Source: RFTU01 sp032122355 (lineage in GTDB: Bacteria > Pseudomonadota > Gammaproteobacteria > Burkholderiales > Burkholderiaceae_C). From it: 43,404 nt of DNA. The position numbers were made by a program, and so were the translations under genes. Positions 1 to 9,114 of this stretch are shown here, piece after piece. Location: NCBI GenBank assembly GCA_032122355.1, contig JAUMCS010000039.1, forward strand, positions 1-43,404, in the 5' to 3' direction. The notes below the pieces were generated by a model, which had not been told where the DNA came from, made no database searches, and was given only the letters and a program-made list of their open reading frames with translations. Numbering within the stretch: position 1 is the first letter of the stretch; every line of letters starts with the position of its first letter.

Positions 1-16
1 GACGCTCTTCCGATCT
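1..16 (+). other. Sequencing adapter remnant
   Basis: The first 16 bases match, base for base, the 3' end of the Illumina TruSeq universal adapter, the part that ends in CTCTTCCGATCT. This is residual adapter at a contig end, not genomic DNA. Genuine sequence probably starts at base 17. The reading frame of the adhesin gene happens to stay open through it, so the first few residues of that frame are artificial. Confidence 0.93.
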
Positions 17-1733
17 CATCACTGATGCAACCTCACGTACCTACACGCTAACCCCAGATGAAGTGGGTAAAGCTGTCACCGTAGTTGCCACTTATACGGA
101 CAAATTCGGCAGCAGCAAAACCGTCTCATCCACAGCCACCAGCGCAGTGCAGGGTATAGCAGCATTGCAGCCTGAAGCGGTGGCTAGTTTGACACCAGAA
201 GCATTGGCCAGTCTGGATGGCTCTGACTTGGCAGCGCTAACACCCGAGCAAGTCGCTGCCTTGACACCAACCCAAATACGTGCGCTCAGTGCTGCGCAAC
301 TGGGGCAATTGGGTAATGATTTAGCCAGCCTGAATGCTGCTGCCATGGCCAGTATTAATCGCATTCAGGCCGAGGGTATCAGCGCTAGTCAAATAGCTTT
401 TTTTGATAGCGCCGATATTCAGGCGTTACAGCCTGAAGCGATGGTCGGTTTGGACCCAAGCATATTTGATAGTTTTAGTGTTTCTCAACTAAATGCACTG
501 ACTCGCGGGCACCTAGAAAAAGTAACCCCAGAGCAATTTTATGTCATCAATTCTGATAAATTTTTTGAAATGAACATAGAAAGTTTGCTACTACTTGTTA
601 CTTTGCGTATTAATTCTAGATTTGAGGGGCTGAGTCATATTGACTTGGATAGCATCCAAGTGAATACCTTCCATGAGGATGGGTTTTATCCTATCTTGTA
701 TTGGAGTACACGTCTTGTTGATTTTACATTGAAGAGTTTCAACGAGCCTGGGTATGCAAAATCGTTTGAGTACATGTTGTCAGCTGGTGAACAACTAGAA
801 TTGATTAAATTTTTAAACAATTTGCTATGGTCGAGTGACAAACTAATTGATGTGGTGGATGCATTTGGGCAATTTAGTGCCATTCCGCTGTTAGATGCCT
901 TTTTAGCTTCTGGCATTAAATCCACGGATTTGGATTTTTTCACGCCTGATCATATCCAAATGCTCAAGGCAGAAGCGATTGGAGGATTGACACCAGAAGC
1001 ATTAGCCAGCTTGGATGGCTCACAGTTCGCTGCGCTAACACCTGAGCAAGTAGCAGCTGTGACATCCACCCAAATTGATGCGATTAATGCTGAGCAACTG
1101 GGGCAATTGGGCGCTGATTTAGCCAGCCTGAGTGCATCTGCCATGGCCAGCATTGATGGTGCTCAAGCCGCGGGTATCAGTGCTGATCAGATAAATTCAT
1201 TTGATATTACCGATATTCAGGCATTGCAGCCCGAAGCGGTGACTGGCTTAACACCAGCCGCATTTGATAGCCTAGACAGAAGTCAATTAGACGCGTTAAA
1301 CACGCAGCAGGGGCAAGCTATCACATACCGTCAATTAATGTCAGACCCAGCGGCGGTACAGCCTCCGGCTTCCCGACTCCAATTGCTTGAATCAGAAGGC
1401 ACACATGCGTTAACAGGCAGCGCTGGAGTCGCCGATATTTTCTATGGTATTGCATTCCAAGGAGGCGACCATACGATTAACAACTTTAACTTCGGGGAAG
1501 GTGATCAACTTATTCTGCGTAAAGGCTTTGTGGATACCGGGTTAAATTTAAGTAATTTGAATGCATATTTGAATCTCTCTCTATCTGGAGATCAGCAAGC
1601 TGAACTCAAGATTGACTCATCCGGCATGGGGGACTTCACCACCCCGGAGGTGACCATTCATTTTACGAACATCAACCAAGGATGGACAACGTTGAATGAC
1701 CTCGTGACTCAACAAACTTTTGTGGTGATATAA
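17..1733 (+). CDS. C-terminal part of a giant repetitive type I-secreted surface protein (5' truncated)
   Basis: The frame is open from the contig edge to the TAA at 1731-1733, so the gene lacks its 5' end; the GTG at 63 is only the first possible start. The first ~45 residues look like the end of a bacterial Ig-like repeat (a TYTL segment, then DEVGKAVTV and ATYTD). Next comes a domain of degenerate 10-11-residue units such as ALTPEQVAALTPTQI, present twice, 266 residues apart. An AT-richer, degenerate stretch (about 500-960) lies between the copies. The last ~110 residues (GGDHTINNFNFGEGDQLIL and following) resemble the C-terminal target domain of type I-secreted RTX adhesins. I infer a large adhesin exported through an ABC/MFP/TolC system; none of those genes is in view. 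The assembly broke inside the repeats. Confidence 0.8.
162..500 (+). repeat. Long direct repeat, copy 1 (coding)
   Basis: This segment encodes the LTPEALASLDGS / ALTPEQVAAL / LGQLGxDLASL / GISAxQI / DIQALQPEA series. The same series recurs exactly 798 bases (266 residues) downstream with strong nucleotide similarity. The phase is kept at both ends: the GACACCAGAA word is at 191 and 989, and the CAGGC start of the DIQAL segment is at 420 and 1218. It is an in-gene duplication within the adhesin. Confidence 0.85.
960..1298 (+). repeat. Long direct repeat, copy 2 (coding)
   Basis: This is the second copy of the adhesin repeat, in register with the copy at 162-500. Differences are mostly synonymous or conservative (for example PEQVAALTPTQI against PEQVAAVTSTQI). 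That points to an old duplication kept under selection for the leucine/alanine pattern. Confidence 0.85.
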
Positions 1734-1789
1734 ACCCCAATTCGGCCGTCACCTCGTAGCCAAGATTATATTGGGCGGGGTGAAAGGGC

Positions 1790-2434
1790 TCAATAACGGT
1801 GCAATTTTGCCATATAGGCTGAGGTATGGCCTTCCCCCAGCCCCGTCCATGCATGCGGCTGGGCTTGCGTAAATCCGCACAGTGCCAGCACCCGCTCGGT
1901 TGTCTCGTTAACCGTTTCATCTAGCGTTTTAGGGTGGTGGTAAAACGCCGGCAGGGGCGGAAATACAATACCGCCCATTTCAGTCACGGCCGTCATATTG
2001 CGTAAATGCGCTAAATTCAGGGGTGTTTCACGCACCATCAAAATCAAACGCCGCCTTTCCTTGATCGTGACATCCGCCGCGCGCGTGAGTAAGTTGTCAC
2101 TGAACCCATGCGCCACCGCTGCGAGCGTTTTCATCGAGCAAGGTGCTATTACCATGGCCTGCGTCATGAACGAGCCACTGGCAATGGCCGCACCAATATC
2201 ACTATGCGCATGATACTCATCTGCCAGCGCAAATAAATCATCCCGCGCTAAACCCAATTCATGATGGGCATTGATCACCCCCGCAGGGCTGACCACCAAA
2301 TGCGTGCCAATACCCAGCTCGCGTGCGCGCCGCAGCAGCGTCACACCATACGCCGCACCACTGGCACCCGTGATGCCCACCACTAAGCGCGGTGAGGTCA
2401 TGTTTGACGTGCTAGCAAAGTTGGGCTTGACCAT
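1790..2434 (-). CDS. ubiX: Flavin prenyltransferase UbiX
   Basis: This enzyme joins a dimethylallyl group to FMN to make prenylated FMN, the cofactor of UbiD-type decarboxylases in ubiquinone synthesis. The N-terminus has the flavin-binding pattern VVGITGASGAAYG. Further in are IAPCSMKTLAAVAHG and NLLTRAADV followed by KERRRLILMVRETPL, all typical of UbiX/Pad1. Its length (about 200-214 residues) is normal for the family. The chosen ATG at 2434 shares one base with the grxD stop (TGATG), which suggests translational coupling. A second ATG at 2401, directly before the conserved core, is possible, but neither has a strong Shine-Dalgarno. Its 3' end faces the adhesin gene. Confidence 0.93.
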   Translation of the reverse strand: MVKPNFASTSNMTSPRLVVGITGASGAAYGVTLLRRARELGIGTHLVVSPAGVINAHHELGLARDDLFALADEYHAHSDIGAAIASGSFMTQAMVIAPCSMKTLAAVAHGFSDNLLTRAADVTIKERRRLILMVRETPLNLAHLRNMTAVTEMGGIVFPPLPAFYHHPKTLDETVNETTERVLALCGFTQAQPHAWTGLGEGHTSAYMAKLHRY

Positions 2435-2748
2435 CAGGATAATTGCAGAGCTGTTTGCAACTCTCCACTTTCGTACATTTCCACTAAAATGTCCGAACCA
2501 CCAATAAATTCACCATTGATATAAAGCTGGGGAATCGTGGGCCAATTGGCGTATTCTTTGATGCCTTGCCGTATGGCTTCATTTTCCAGCACATTCACGG
2601 TTTTTAAATCGGTTACGCCACAGGCCTTGAGTACCTGAACGGCCTTGCCCGAGAATCCGCACATCGGAAATTGAGCCGTTCCTTTCATGAAAAGGACTAC
2701 TCGATTATTTTTCACCAATTCATCTATCTGTGTTTGTACATTACTCAT
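2434..2748 (-). CDS. grxD: Monothiol glutaredoxin GrxD (Grx4 family)
   Basis: This is a 104-residue monothiol glutaredoxin with the signature CGFS at residues 30-33, preceded by VVLFMKGTAQFPM. The WPTIPQLYINGEFIGGSDI segment binds glutathione. The family carries [2Fe-2S] clusters between subunits and delivers them to target proteins, often with BolA; no bolA is next to it here. An AGGAG ribosome-binding site at 2757-2761 fixes the start at 2748. The stop codon overlaps the ubiX start by one base, so grxD and ubiX are probably one transcript. Confidence 0.96.
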   Translation of the reverse strand: MSNVQTQIDELVKNNRVVLFMKGTAQFPMCGFSGKAVQVLKACGVTDLKTVNVLENEAIRQGIKEYANWPTIPQLYINGEFIGGSDILVEMYESGELQTALQLS

Positions 2749-2791
2749 TATCTCATCTCCTGTTAATTATTGTTGAGGCCCTCAAGCCCTG

Positions 2792-3505
2792 TTATATCAA
2801 AACTTCAAGCAAACGATCCAACCCGCCCGATTCAATCGATACCATGGCCAGTTCACGCACTTTAGACTTGGCATGATAAGCCACAGATAATCCCACTGCG
2901 CCCATCATGGGTAAATCATTCGCTCCATCACCCACGGCGATGGCGTGCTCAGGTGCAATGTTCAGCGCTTGGCAGGTTTGTAACACCATACGCCGTTTTT
3001 CTTCACCATCACAAATATCGCCCCAGCTTTGATCCAGCATGCGCCCCGTGAGTTGGCCGTCCACAATTTCCAGCACATTGCTGCGCGAGTAATCGAGTTT
3101 TAACCTTGAACCAATACGGTCGGTAAAAAACGTAAACCCACCCGAAACCAACAGTGTTTTTAAACCGGCTGCTTGGCATTTTGCCACCAGTTCAGACACG
3201 CCGGGATTCAACTGCAAACGCTGCTCATACACCTCATGCAGGGCCGCTTCCGGTACGTCCTTGAGCAAGGCCACACGTTGGCGCAGACTTTGCTTGTAAT
3301 CGGTAATTTCACCGCGCATGGCAGCCTCGGTAATCGCCGCCACTTCAGCCTTACGGCCTGCTGCTGCAGCAATTTCATCCACACACTCAATATTGATGAG
3401 CGTGGAATCCATGTCAAAAGCAATCAGTTTAAACGTGGCTAGCGATAAGGTCGGCACAAAGCCTTGTACCCATAAGCCCGGTTGATATTCATTACGTGTG
3501 GTCAT
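2792..3505 (-). CDS. serB: Phosphoserine phosphatase SerB
   Basis: SerB performs the last step of serine synthesis, removing phosphate from O-phosphoserine. It is a HAD-superfamily enzyme: motif I is DMDST at residues 31-35 (nucleophile D31, acid D33), motif II is the Ser of SGG at 121-123, and motif IV is GDGANDLPM starting at 192. At 237 residues it is the short form without an N-terminal ACT domain. It lies 43 bases upstream of grxD on the same strand, so co-transcription is possible. The next gene upstream, mfd, ends at 3538. Confidence 0.95.
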   Translation of the reverse strand: MTTRNEYQPGLWVQGFVPTLSLATFKLIAFDMDSTLINIECVDEIAAAAGRKAEVAAITEAAMRGEITDYKQSLRQRVALLKDVPEAALHEVYEQRLQLNPGVSELVAKCQAAGLKTLLVSGGFTFFTDRIGSRLKLDYSRSNVLEIVDGQLTGRMLDQSWGDICDGEEKRRMVLQTCQALNIAPEHAIAVGDGANDLPMMGAVGLSVAYHAKSKVRELAMVSIESGGLDRLLEVLI

Positions 3506-3537
3506 GGCAGGAATTTGAATTTTTTTGATAGGTTGAA

Positions 3538-6500
3538 TTATGCCGTTACTGCACGCTGCGCCACCGCAATATGGCGCAATATCTCACGGAGGATGCGGGC
3601 GCGATCTTGCGCGCTGCTGGTGCTGCGCTCAATTCGCAGTTTTTCATTTCCTATCAGCTTGATATCACGGTTGCGCTGAATCAATTCAATGATACGGCCC
3701 GCATCCACGGGTGGGTTCGGCGCAAACGTAATGTTCATCGCACCGGGTGCGGCATCAATCCGCTGCACACCCATTGATTTGGCTAACACACGCAAGCGGT
3801 GGGTATCAAACAGCGTTTGCCCCTGGGCCGGCAGTTTGCCAAAACGATCGGTCACTTCTTCCAATAAAGCATCCAATTGGCTATCGCTGGTGGCTGTGGC
3901 TAGGCGCTTGTAAAGGTTTAAACGCGTATGGACATCGCCGCAGTAAGCGTTCGGGAGCAGCGCAGGTTCATGCAAATTAATATCCGTGGCACATCCCAAT
4001 ACACTGCCCAAGGGGTTCAGCAAATCGGGCTCGCGCCCGGCTCTGAGCGACCGTACCGCTTCGGCCAACATATCGTTATACAGTTGAAAACCCACGGCCA
4101 TCATGTTGCCACTTTGGTTCTCGCCAAGCACCTCACCCGCACCACGAATTTCTAAATCGTGCATGGCCAAGTAAAAACCACTGCCCAGTTCTTCCATATC
4201 TTGAATAGCTTGTAAGCGCTGTGAGGCTTGTTTGGATAAGCCTTCCACCTCCGGCACCAACAAATAGGCGTAGGCCTGGTGGTGACTGCGCCCCACACGG
4301 CCACGCAGTTGGTGTAGCTGGGCCAAACCAAATTTATCGGCGCGGCTGATCACAATCGTATTGGCACTGGGCACATCAATACCGGTTTCGATAATGGTTG
4401 AGCACAACAACACGTTATGCCTTTGGGCCACAAAATCACGCATGACTTTTTCCAGTTCACGCTCGGGCATTTGGCCATGGGCAATGGCAATCCGCGCTTC
4501 CGGAATGAGCTCTTGCAAAGTTTGCAAGCGGTTGCCGATGGTTTCAACTTCATTGTGTAAGAAGTAAACCTGCCCGCCACGCTTAAGCTCACGCAATACG
4601 GCCTCGCGGATCGTGCTGGAGTTTTCATTGCGCACAAAGGTTTTAATCGCCAGGCGCCGTTGCGGTGCGGTGGCAATCACGCTTAAATCACGCAAGCCCT
4701 CTAGCGCCATGCCCAAGGTGCGTGGGATGGGGGTGGCCGTCAGGGTAAGCACATCCACCTCGGCGCGCATGGCTTTCATGGCCTCTTTATGGCGCACACC
4801 AAAGCGGTGTTCTTCATCAATGATCAATAATCCTAGGCGCTTGAATTCGACATCGGAGCTGAGCAATTTATGCGTACCCACCACAATATCAATGGTGCCA
4901 TCAGCCAAGCCAGCCATAGTAGCTTTGATTTCACGGGCTGAACGAAAGCGCGACATCTCGGCCACACGCACCGGCCATTTGCTGAAACGGTCGACAATGT
5001 TTTGGTAATGCTGTTCGGCCAAGAGGGTGGTTGGGGCTAGTAGTGCCACTTGTTTGCCGGCTGTGACCGCCACAAAAGCAGCGCGCAGCGCCACTTCGGT
5101 TTTGCCAAAACCCACGTCGCCGCACACCAAACGATCCATGGGCTGCGGGCTGATCATGTCTTGGATCACGGCATGAATAGCGGCCAACTGATCAGGCGTT
5201 TCTTCAAACCCAAAACTGGCTGCAAAAGCTTCGTAATCTGCCGGAGAATACCGAAATGCATGCCCTTGACGAGTGGCACGGGTGGCGTACAAATTCAATA
5301 GCTCAGCTGCAGCATCACGCACCTGCTCGGCGGCCTTGCGCTTGGCTTTTTCCCATTGGCCTGAACCTAAGCGATGCCAGGGCGCTTCATCTGCACTCAC
5401 ACCGGTGTAGCGGCTGATCAAATGCATTTGTGAAACGGGCACGTATAGCATAGACTCATCAGCATATTCCAAATGNNNNNNNNNNATGCGCCACCATCTT
5501 GCCCGTTTGAAAGATCCATCGCTATTAAGCCCCGATAGCGCCCGATGCCATGATTCGCGTGTACCACCGGATCACCTAATTTGAGCTCGGATAAATCTTT
5601 GATCAAGGCATCCACATTGCTCACTTGCTCTTGTTTGCGGCGCCGGCGTGTGGCGGGCACATGGGCAAACAGCTCGGTTTCGGTCACAATGTCCAGCGTG
5701 CCGTGCTCGGGGCTTATCCAGCGAAAGCCCTGAGCCAATACGGCAACCGCCATACCCACGCGATCAGTGCCTTGCTCAAATGCAGCCAGTGAATCGGCCT
5801 GAGCCAACTCTAGGCCGTGGTCGCGCATCCATTCGCGCAGGCTTTGCAACCGGCCTTCGCTTTCTGCGGCCAAAAGCATACGGCTGTTGCTGGGTTGCGA
5901 TTGAATATGTTGCTGCAAACGCTCAAGTGGTTGCTCAGCCGTGCGATCAACCTGCAAGCCTGTTAATGGGCGGACCCAATCTGTGGGGGCAGTACCGCGC
6001 AAACTCAGGGTAGGGTAGGGTTGGCAAGTTTGGAAAAATTCCTCCACCGATAAAAATAAATCCTGGGGGGGCAATATCGGGCGTTCGGGGTCGTGCTGTA
6101 AAAAACGATGGCGCTCGCGTGTTTCCTGCCAAAAATGTTGCAAGGCCTCATCCACCTCGCCGTGCAGCACCAGCATGGTGCTGGGCTGAGTATGGGCTGC
6201 ATCTGAACGGGCCACGGGCTTGAGGTAATCAAAAATCGTGGCGGTTTGCTCAAAAAACAAAGGTAAATAGTACTCAATGCCGCCGGTGGTGATACCTTGG
6301 GCCATATCTTTATAAATCCGGCAGCGGTTGGGGTCACCGCTAAAAAGCTCTCGCCAGCGGGTTCTGAAATGGGTTCGGGCTTGTTCATCTAATGGAAATT
6401 CACGCCCGGGCAGTAAGCGCACCTCGGGTACGGGAAACAAGCTGCGTTGCGTGTCGGGGTCAAAGGTGCGAATCGAATCAATTTCATCATCAAACAAATC

Positions 6501-7046
6501 AATCCGATACGGCACCGCCGAGCCCATGGGAAATAAATCAATCAAGCCTCCTCGAATGGCATACTCTCCTGGCGATACCACTTGGCTTACATGCTGATAG
6601 CCGGCCAGTACCAATTGTCCTTTGAGGGCGCTTTCATTGAGCTTTTGCTTTTGTTTGAATTCAAAGGTGGTGGCAGCTAAAAACGCAGGGGGTTCAAGCC
6701 GGCTCAAAGCGGTGCTGGCGGGCAGCAGCAACACATCCACATCGCGTAAACTCAATAAGCGCCATAATGTAGCCAATCGCTCTGAGATCAAATCTTGATG
6801 TGGGCTGAAAGTGTCGTAGGGCAGAGTTTCCCAGTCGGGAAAAGCGGCTAAACGCAGCTGCGGCGCAAAAAATGGTATTTCTTCTAGTAGCCGCTGGCTA
6901 TCGGCGGGGTCGGCAGTAATGATGGTGACGGGCACGCCTTGGGCGCTTTCACGCAGGGCCAATTGGGCTAGTTGTAGCGCATCGGCCGAACCAGGTGGTC
7001 GGGGCAGGGTGTAGCGTTTGCCGGCGGCAATTTGAGGAAGTTGCAT
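3538..7046 (-). CDS. mfd: Transcription-repair coupling factor Mfd (interrupted by an assembly gap)
   Basis: Mfd removes RNA polymerase stalled at DNA lesions and recruits UvrA. The N-terminal part (7046 to about 5487, 520 residues) has the UvrB-like module (DWETLPYDTFSPHQDLISERL, GEYAIRGGLIDLFP) and the start of the polymerase-interaction domain (VHANHGIGRYRGL). The C-terminal part (5475 down to 3538, 645 residues) has the helicase motifs: GDVGFGKTEVALRAAF (Walker A), DEEHRFG (DEEH box), TLTATPIPRTL and QLRGRVGRS. The N run at 5476-5485 splits the gene in the sequence only. About four residues appear to be missing between GGA and HLEYADE, giving roughly 1170 residues, close to the usual size. 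The coding frame requires a gap length of 3n+2, so the 10 Ns are nominal and the frame break is artificial. Confidence 0.95.
5476..5485. other. Assembly gap (10 N) inside mfd
   Basis: This run of ten N is a scaffold join. The base before the gap on the coding strand starts a new codon (T), and the frame after the gap resumes at 5475. The true missing length should therefore be 2 modulo 3; 11 bases would restore a typical EFL-HLEY junction. Confidence 0.95.
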
Positions 7047-7102
7047 GGGAAGAGTTAGGCAAGTAAAAGATGGGTGTACAAGGAGATTTTAAAATTCAAA
7101 AC

Positions 7103-7894
7103 GTGAATTCCACAGATTCAGAACGAATGTTTGCATTGGTGCCTTGCGCTGGGGTGGGCGCACGGGCGGGTTCAGAGCTGCCGAAACAATATGTGAGTGT
7201 GGCTGGTAAACCCATGGTGGAGCATTCATTAAGGGCCTTGCAAGCAGTAGATCGTTTGCACAGCATTGTGGTGGTCTTAGCCCCTGACGACACACTTTTC
7301 CCAGCAAAACTAGCCGAGCTGCCACGCACCCAAGTATGTTATCAGGGCGGCGCCACGCGGGCGGATACCGTGCGCAAGGGCCTTCAGGTTTTGCAGCAAA
7401 TGGGGTGCCAGCCACACGATTGGGTATTGGTTCACGATGCAGCCCGTTGCTTGGTACGGCCCGAGTGGATCAACCGATTGATTGATGCTTGTCAGGCTGA
7501 TGCCGTGGGTGGGTTGTTGGCCATGCCTGTAGCTGATACCTTGAAATCTGCCGCTCCCGCTTTGCCTGCCCTGTCGGGCGATACGCCACTTTCGCGGGTA
7601 GCGGCTACGCTCCATCGTGAAGGCAAATGGGCTGCGCAAACCCCGCAGATGTTTCGCTGGGGTATGCTGCATCAAGCGCTCGAGCAGGCAGCTGGCCACA
7701 ACCAGATCATCACGGATGAATCGAGTGCTATTGAAGCCTTGGGTTATTCCCCCATTTTGGTGCCAGGCGCCTCGGAGAATTTTAAAGTGACCTATCCGGA
7801 TGATTTTGACATGGCAGAAGTGTTACTAAGCAGACGAGTGAGCAAGATGGCCGCCCATCTGGAAAATTCCCTGAAGTGTGTACTCAAAAGTTAG
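7103..7894 (+). CDS. ispD: 2-C-methyl-D-erythritol 4-phosphate cytidylyltransferase IspD
   Basis: IspD transfers CMP from CTP to methylerythritol phosphate in the non-mevalonate isoprenoid pathway. The nucleotide-binding start FALVPCAGVGARAGSELPKQY is followed by GGATRADTVRKGL, VLVHDAARCLVRP, a WAAQTPQMFR segment and NFKVTYPDDFDMAE, the standard IspD series. The start is uncertain. GTG at 7103 gives an N-terminus like those of other Burkholderiales, but the AGGAGA at 7081-7086 is 16 bases away. ATG at 7127 begins just before the core, and an in-frame ATG at 7070 would add 11 residues. The gene is divergent from mfd with a very short spacer. Its usual partner ispF is 594 bases further on, past two inserted genes. 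Confidence 0.94.
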   Translation: MNSTDSERMFALVPCAGVGARAGSELPKQYVSVAGKPMVEHSLRALQAVDRLHSIVVVLAPDDTLFPAKLAELPRTQVCYQGGATRADTVRKGLQVLQQMGCQPHDWVLVHDAARCLVRPEWINRLIDACQADAVGGLLAMPVADTLKSAAPALPALSGDTPLSRVAATLHREGKWAAQTPQMFRWGMLHQALEQAAGHNQIITDESSAIEALGYSPILVPGASENFKVTYPDDFDMAEVLLSRRVSKMAAHLENSLKCVLKS

Positions 7895-7923
7895 AATAAG
7901 CGCCAAGACCACAGGAGGCCACC

Positions 7924-8181
7924 ATGCCAGTCATCAGTCGTTTTTTAGGCATCATGATTTCCATGTTTTGGAATGATCATGCCCCACCTCATTTCCACGC
8001 CAAGTATGGCGAATTTAAAATTACGGTAGAAATCGAAACAGGTATTGTTGAGGGCAAATTTCCTCCTCGAGCGCTCAAACTAGTGATGGAGTGGTATGAA
8101 CTACACAAAAATGAGCTCGCTCAAGATTGGGACTTATGTAGCAAGGCTGAACAGCCGCATCCCATACAACCTCTGGAGTAA
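7924..8181 (+). CDS. DUF4160 domain protein
   Basis: This 85-residue protein has the DUF4160 hallmark: MPVISRFLGI at the start, then MFWNDHAPPHFHAKYGE, then GKFPPRALKLVMEWYELHK. The histidine-rich HAPPHFHA segment is the most conserved feature of the family; its function is not established. A consensus AGGAGG lies 8 bases before the ATG, so it is probably well translated. The DUF2442 gene starts 4 bases after its stop. DUF4160 and DUF2442 genes are often paired and have been suggested to be toxin-antitoxin-like; that role is unproven here. The pair sits between ispD and ispF. Confidence 0.9.
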   Translation: MPVISRFLGIMISMFWNDHAPPHFHAKYGEFKITVEIETGIVEGKFPPRALKLVMEWYELHKNELAQDWDLCSKAEQPHPIQPLE

Positions 8182-8185
8182 TCTG

Positions 8186-8473
8186 ATGAATTTGTCTATC
8201 AAAAAGGTGGAATACCTCACAGACTACCGGATTAGTGTTTGTTTCAACAATGGAGAGTCTGGCCTGGCTGATTTATCTTGCATTGTCGATCAGGGCGTTT
8301 TTAAAGCCTTGAAGGCTATAGAAAAGTTTGCACAAGTCGCATTGGATGAAGAATTGGAAACTATCGTTTGGCCCGGTGGACTAGACTTGGCTCCTGAGTA
8401 TGTGTATTTTCAAGTTTTCAAGCACCGCCCCGATGATCAGCATCGGTTTAAAGCATGGGGTTACACCTCTTAA
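8186..8473 (+). CDS. DUF2442 domain protein
   Basis: This 95-residue protein starts MNLSIKKVEYLTDYRI and contains the family pattern of a beta-rich N-terminus (VCFNNGESGLADLS) and the tail IVWPGGLDLAPEYVYF. The start at 8186 is chosen because GGAG at 8175-8178 sits 7 bases upstream and the conserved domain begins there. The frame is open further upstream, but only across the DUF4160 gene. The first gene's stop (8179-8181) and this start are 4 bases apart, so the two are a transcriptional unit. Function unknown; some DUF2442 proteins are proposed DNA-binding antitoxins. Confidence 0.9.
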   Translation: MNLSIKKVEYLTDYRISVCFNNGESGLADLSCIVDQGVFKALKAIEKFAQVALDEELETIVWPGGLDLAPEYVYFQVFKHRPDDQHRFKAWGYTS

Positions 8474-8488
8474 AATCAGGAGACAACG

Positions 8489-8989
8489 ATGAGCATGGTT
8501 TTACCGCGGCTGCGCGTGGGTGAAGGTTGGGATACGCATGCCCTCGTACCTGATCGCCCATTGATATTGGGCGGCATACATATTCCGCATAGCCATGGGC
8601 TGTGGGGGCACTCAGATGCCGATGCTTTATTGCATGCGATTACCGATGCCCTGCTGGGCGCAGCCGCACTGGGTGATATTGGTAGCCATTTTCCCGATAC
8701 CGATGCGGCTTATGCTAATGCTGATTCAGCCCAATTGCTGCAAACAGCTTGGCGGGCAGTGCAGGAACAAGGCTGGGCATTCAATAACCTCGATTGCACC
8801 ATCATTGCACAGGCGCCGCGAATGGCATCGCACATACCGGTTATGCGCGAGCGTATTGCGCAGTGTTTAGGCGTGGATGTATCGCAAATCAATATCAAGG
8901 CCAAAACGGCGGAACGCATGGGGCCCGTGGGTGAGGGTAAGTCTATTGAAGCTCGGGCGGTGGTTTTGCTATCGGCTCATCAGTTATAA
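8489..8989 (+). CDS. ispF: 2-C-methyl-D-erythritol 2,4-cyclodiphosphate synthase IspF
   Basis: IspF closes the cyclic diphosphate from CDP-methylerythritol 2-phosphate in the non-mevalonate pathway. The zinc ligands are visible: D15 and H17 in GEGWDTHAL, and H49 in SDADALLHAITDALLGA. The GDIGSHFPDTD segment and the C-terminal NIKAKTAERMGPVGEGKSIEA (CTP/phosphate contacts) are standard. At 166 residues it is normal length. AGGAGA lies 6 bases before the ATG. The first motif reads RVGEGWDTH where many species have RIGxGYDxH. Confidence 0.96.
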   Translation: MSMVLPRLRVGEGWDTHALVPDRPLILGGIHIPHSHGLWGHSDADALLHAITDALLGAAALGDIGSHFPDTDAAYANADSAQLLQTAWRAVQEQGWAFNNLDCTIIAQAPRMASHIPVMRERIAQCLGVDVSQINIKAKTAERMGPVGEGKSIEARAVVLLSAHQL

Positions 8990-9051
8990 GAGGGTAAGCT
9001 GCATGGGGCACAAGTTGCTCACGTCGCATTCAGGCATCTAGGCCCAAATGC

Positions 9052-9080
9052 TTAATTTTCTAGTCTAGGTGCGTTACAAT
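9052..9080 (+). promoter_or_regulatory. Candidate promoter of the cox operon
   Basis: A TACAAT -10 element (9075-9080, 5 of 6 consensus) has a weak TTAATT -35 element (9052-9057) at 17-bp spacing. It lies 35 bases before the coxB ATG in the only non-coding stretch upstream of the operon (8990-9114). Confidence 0.4.
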
Positions 9081-9114
9081 TGAGAAATTTTTAAATCGGC
9101 ATGAAAATAGCATC

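Noticed and set aside
5418..5475. Apparent frameshifted or split mfd pseudogene
   Set aside because: The break coincides with the N run, and both halves join with all domains present, so it is an assembly effect.
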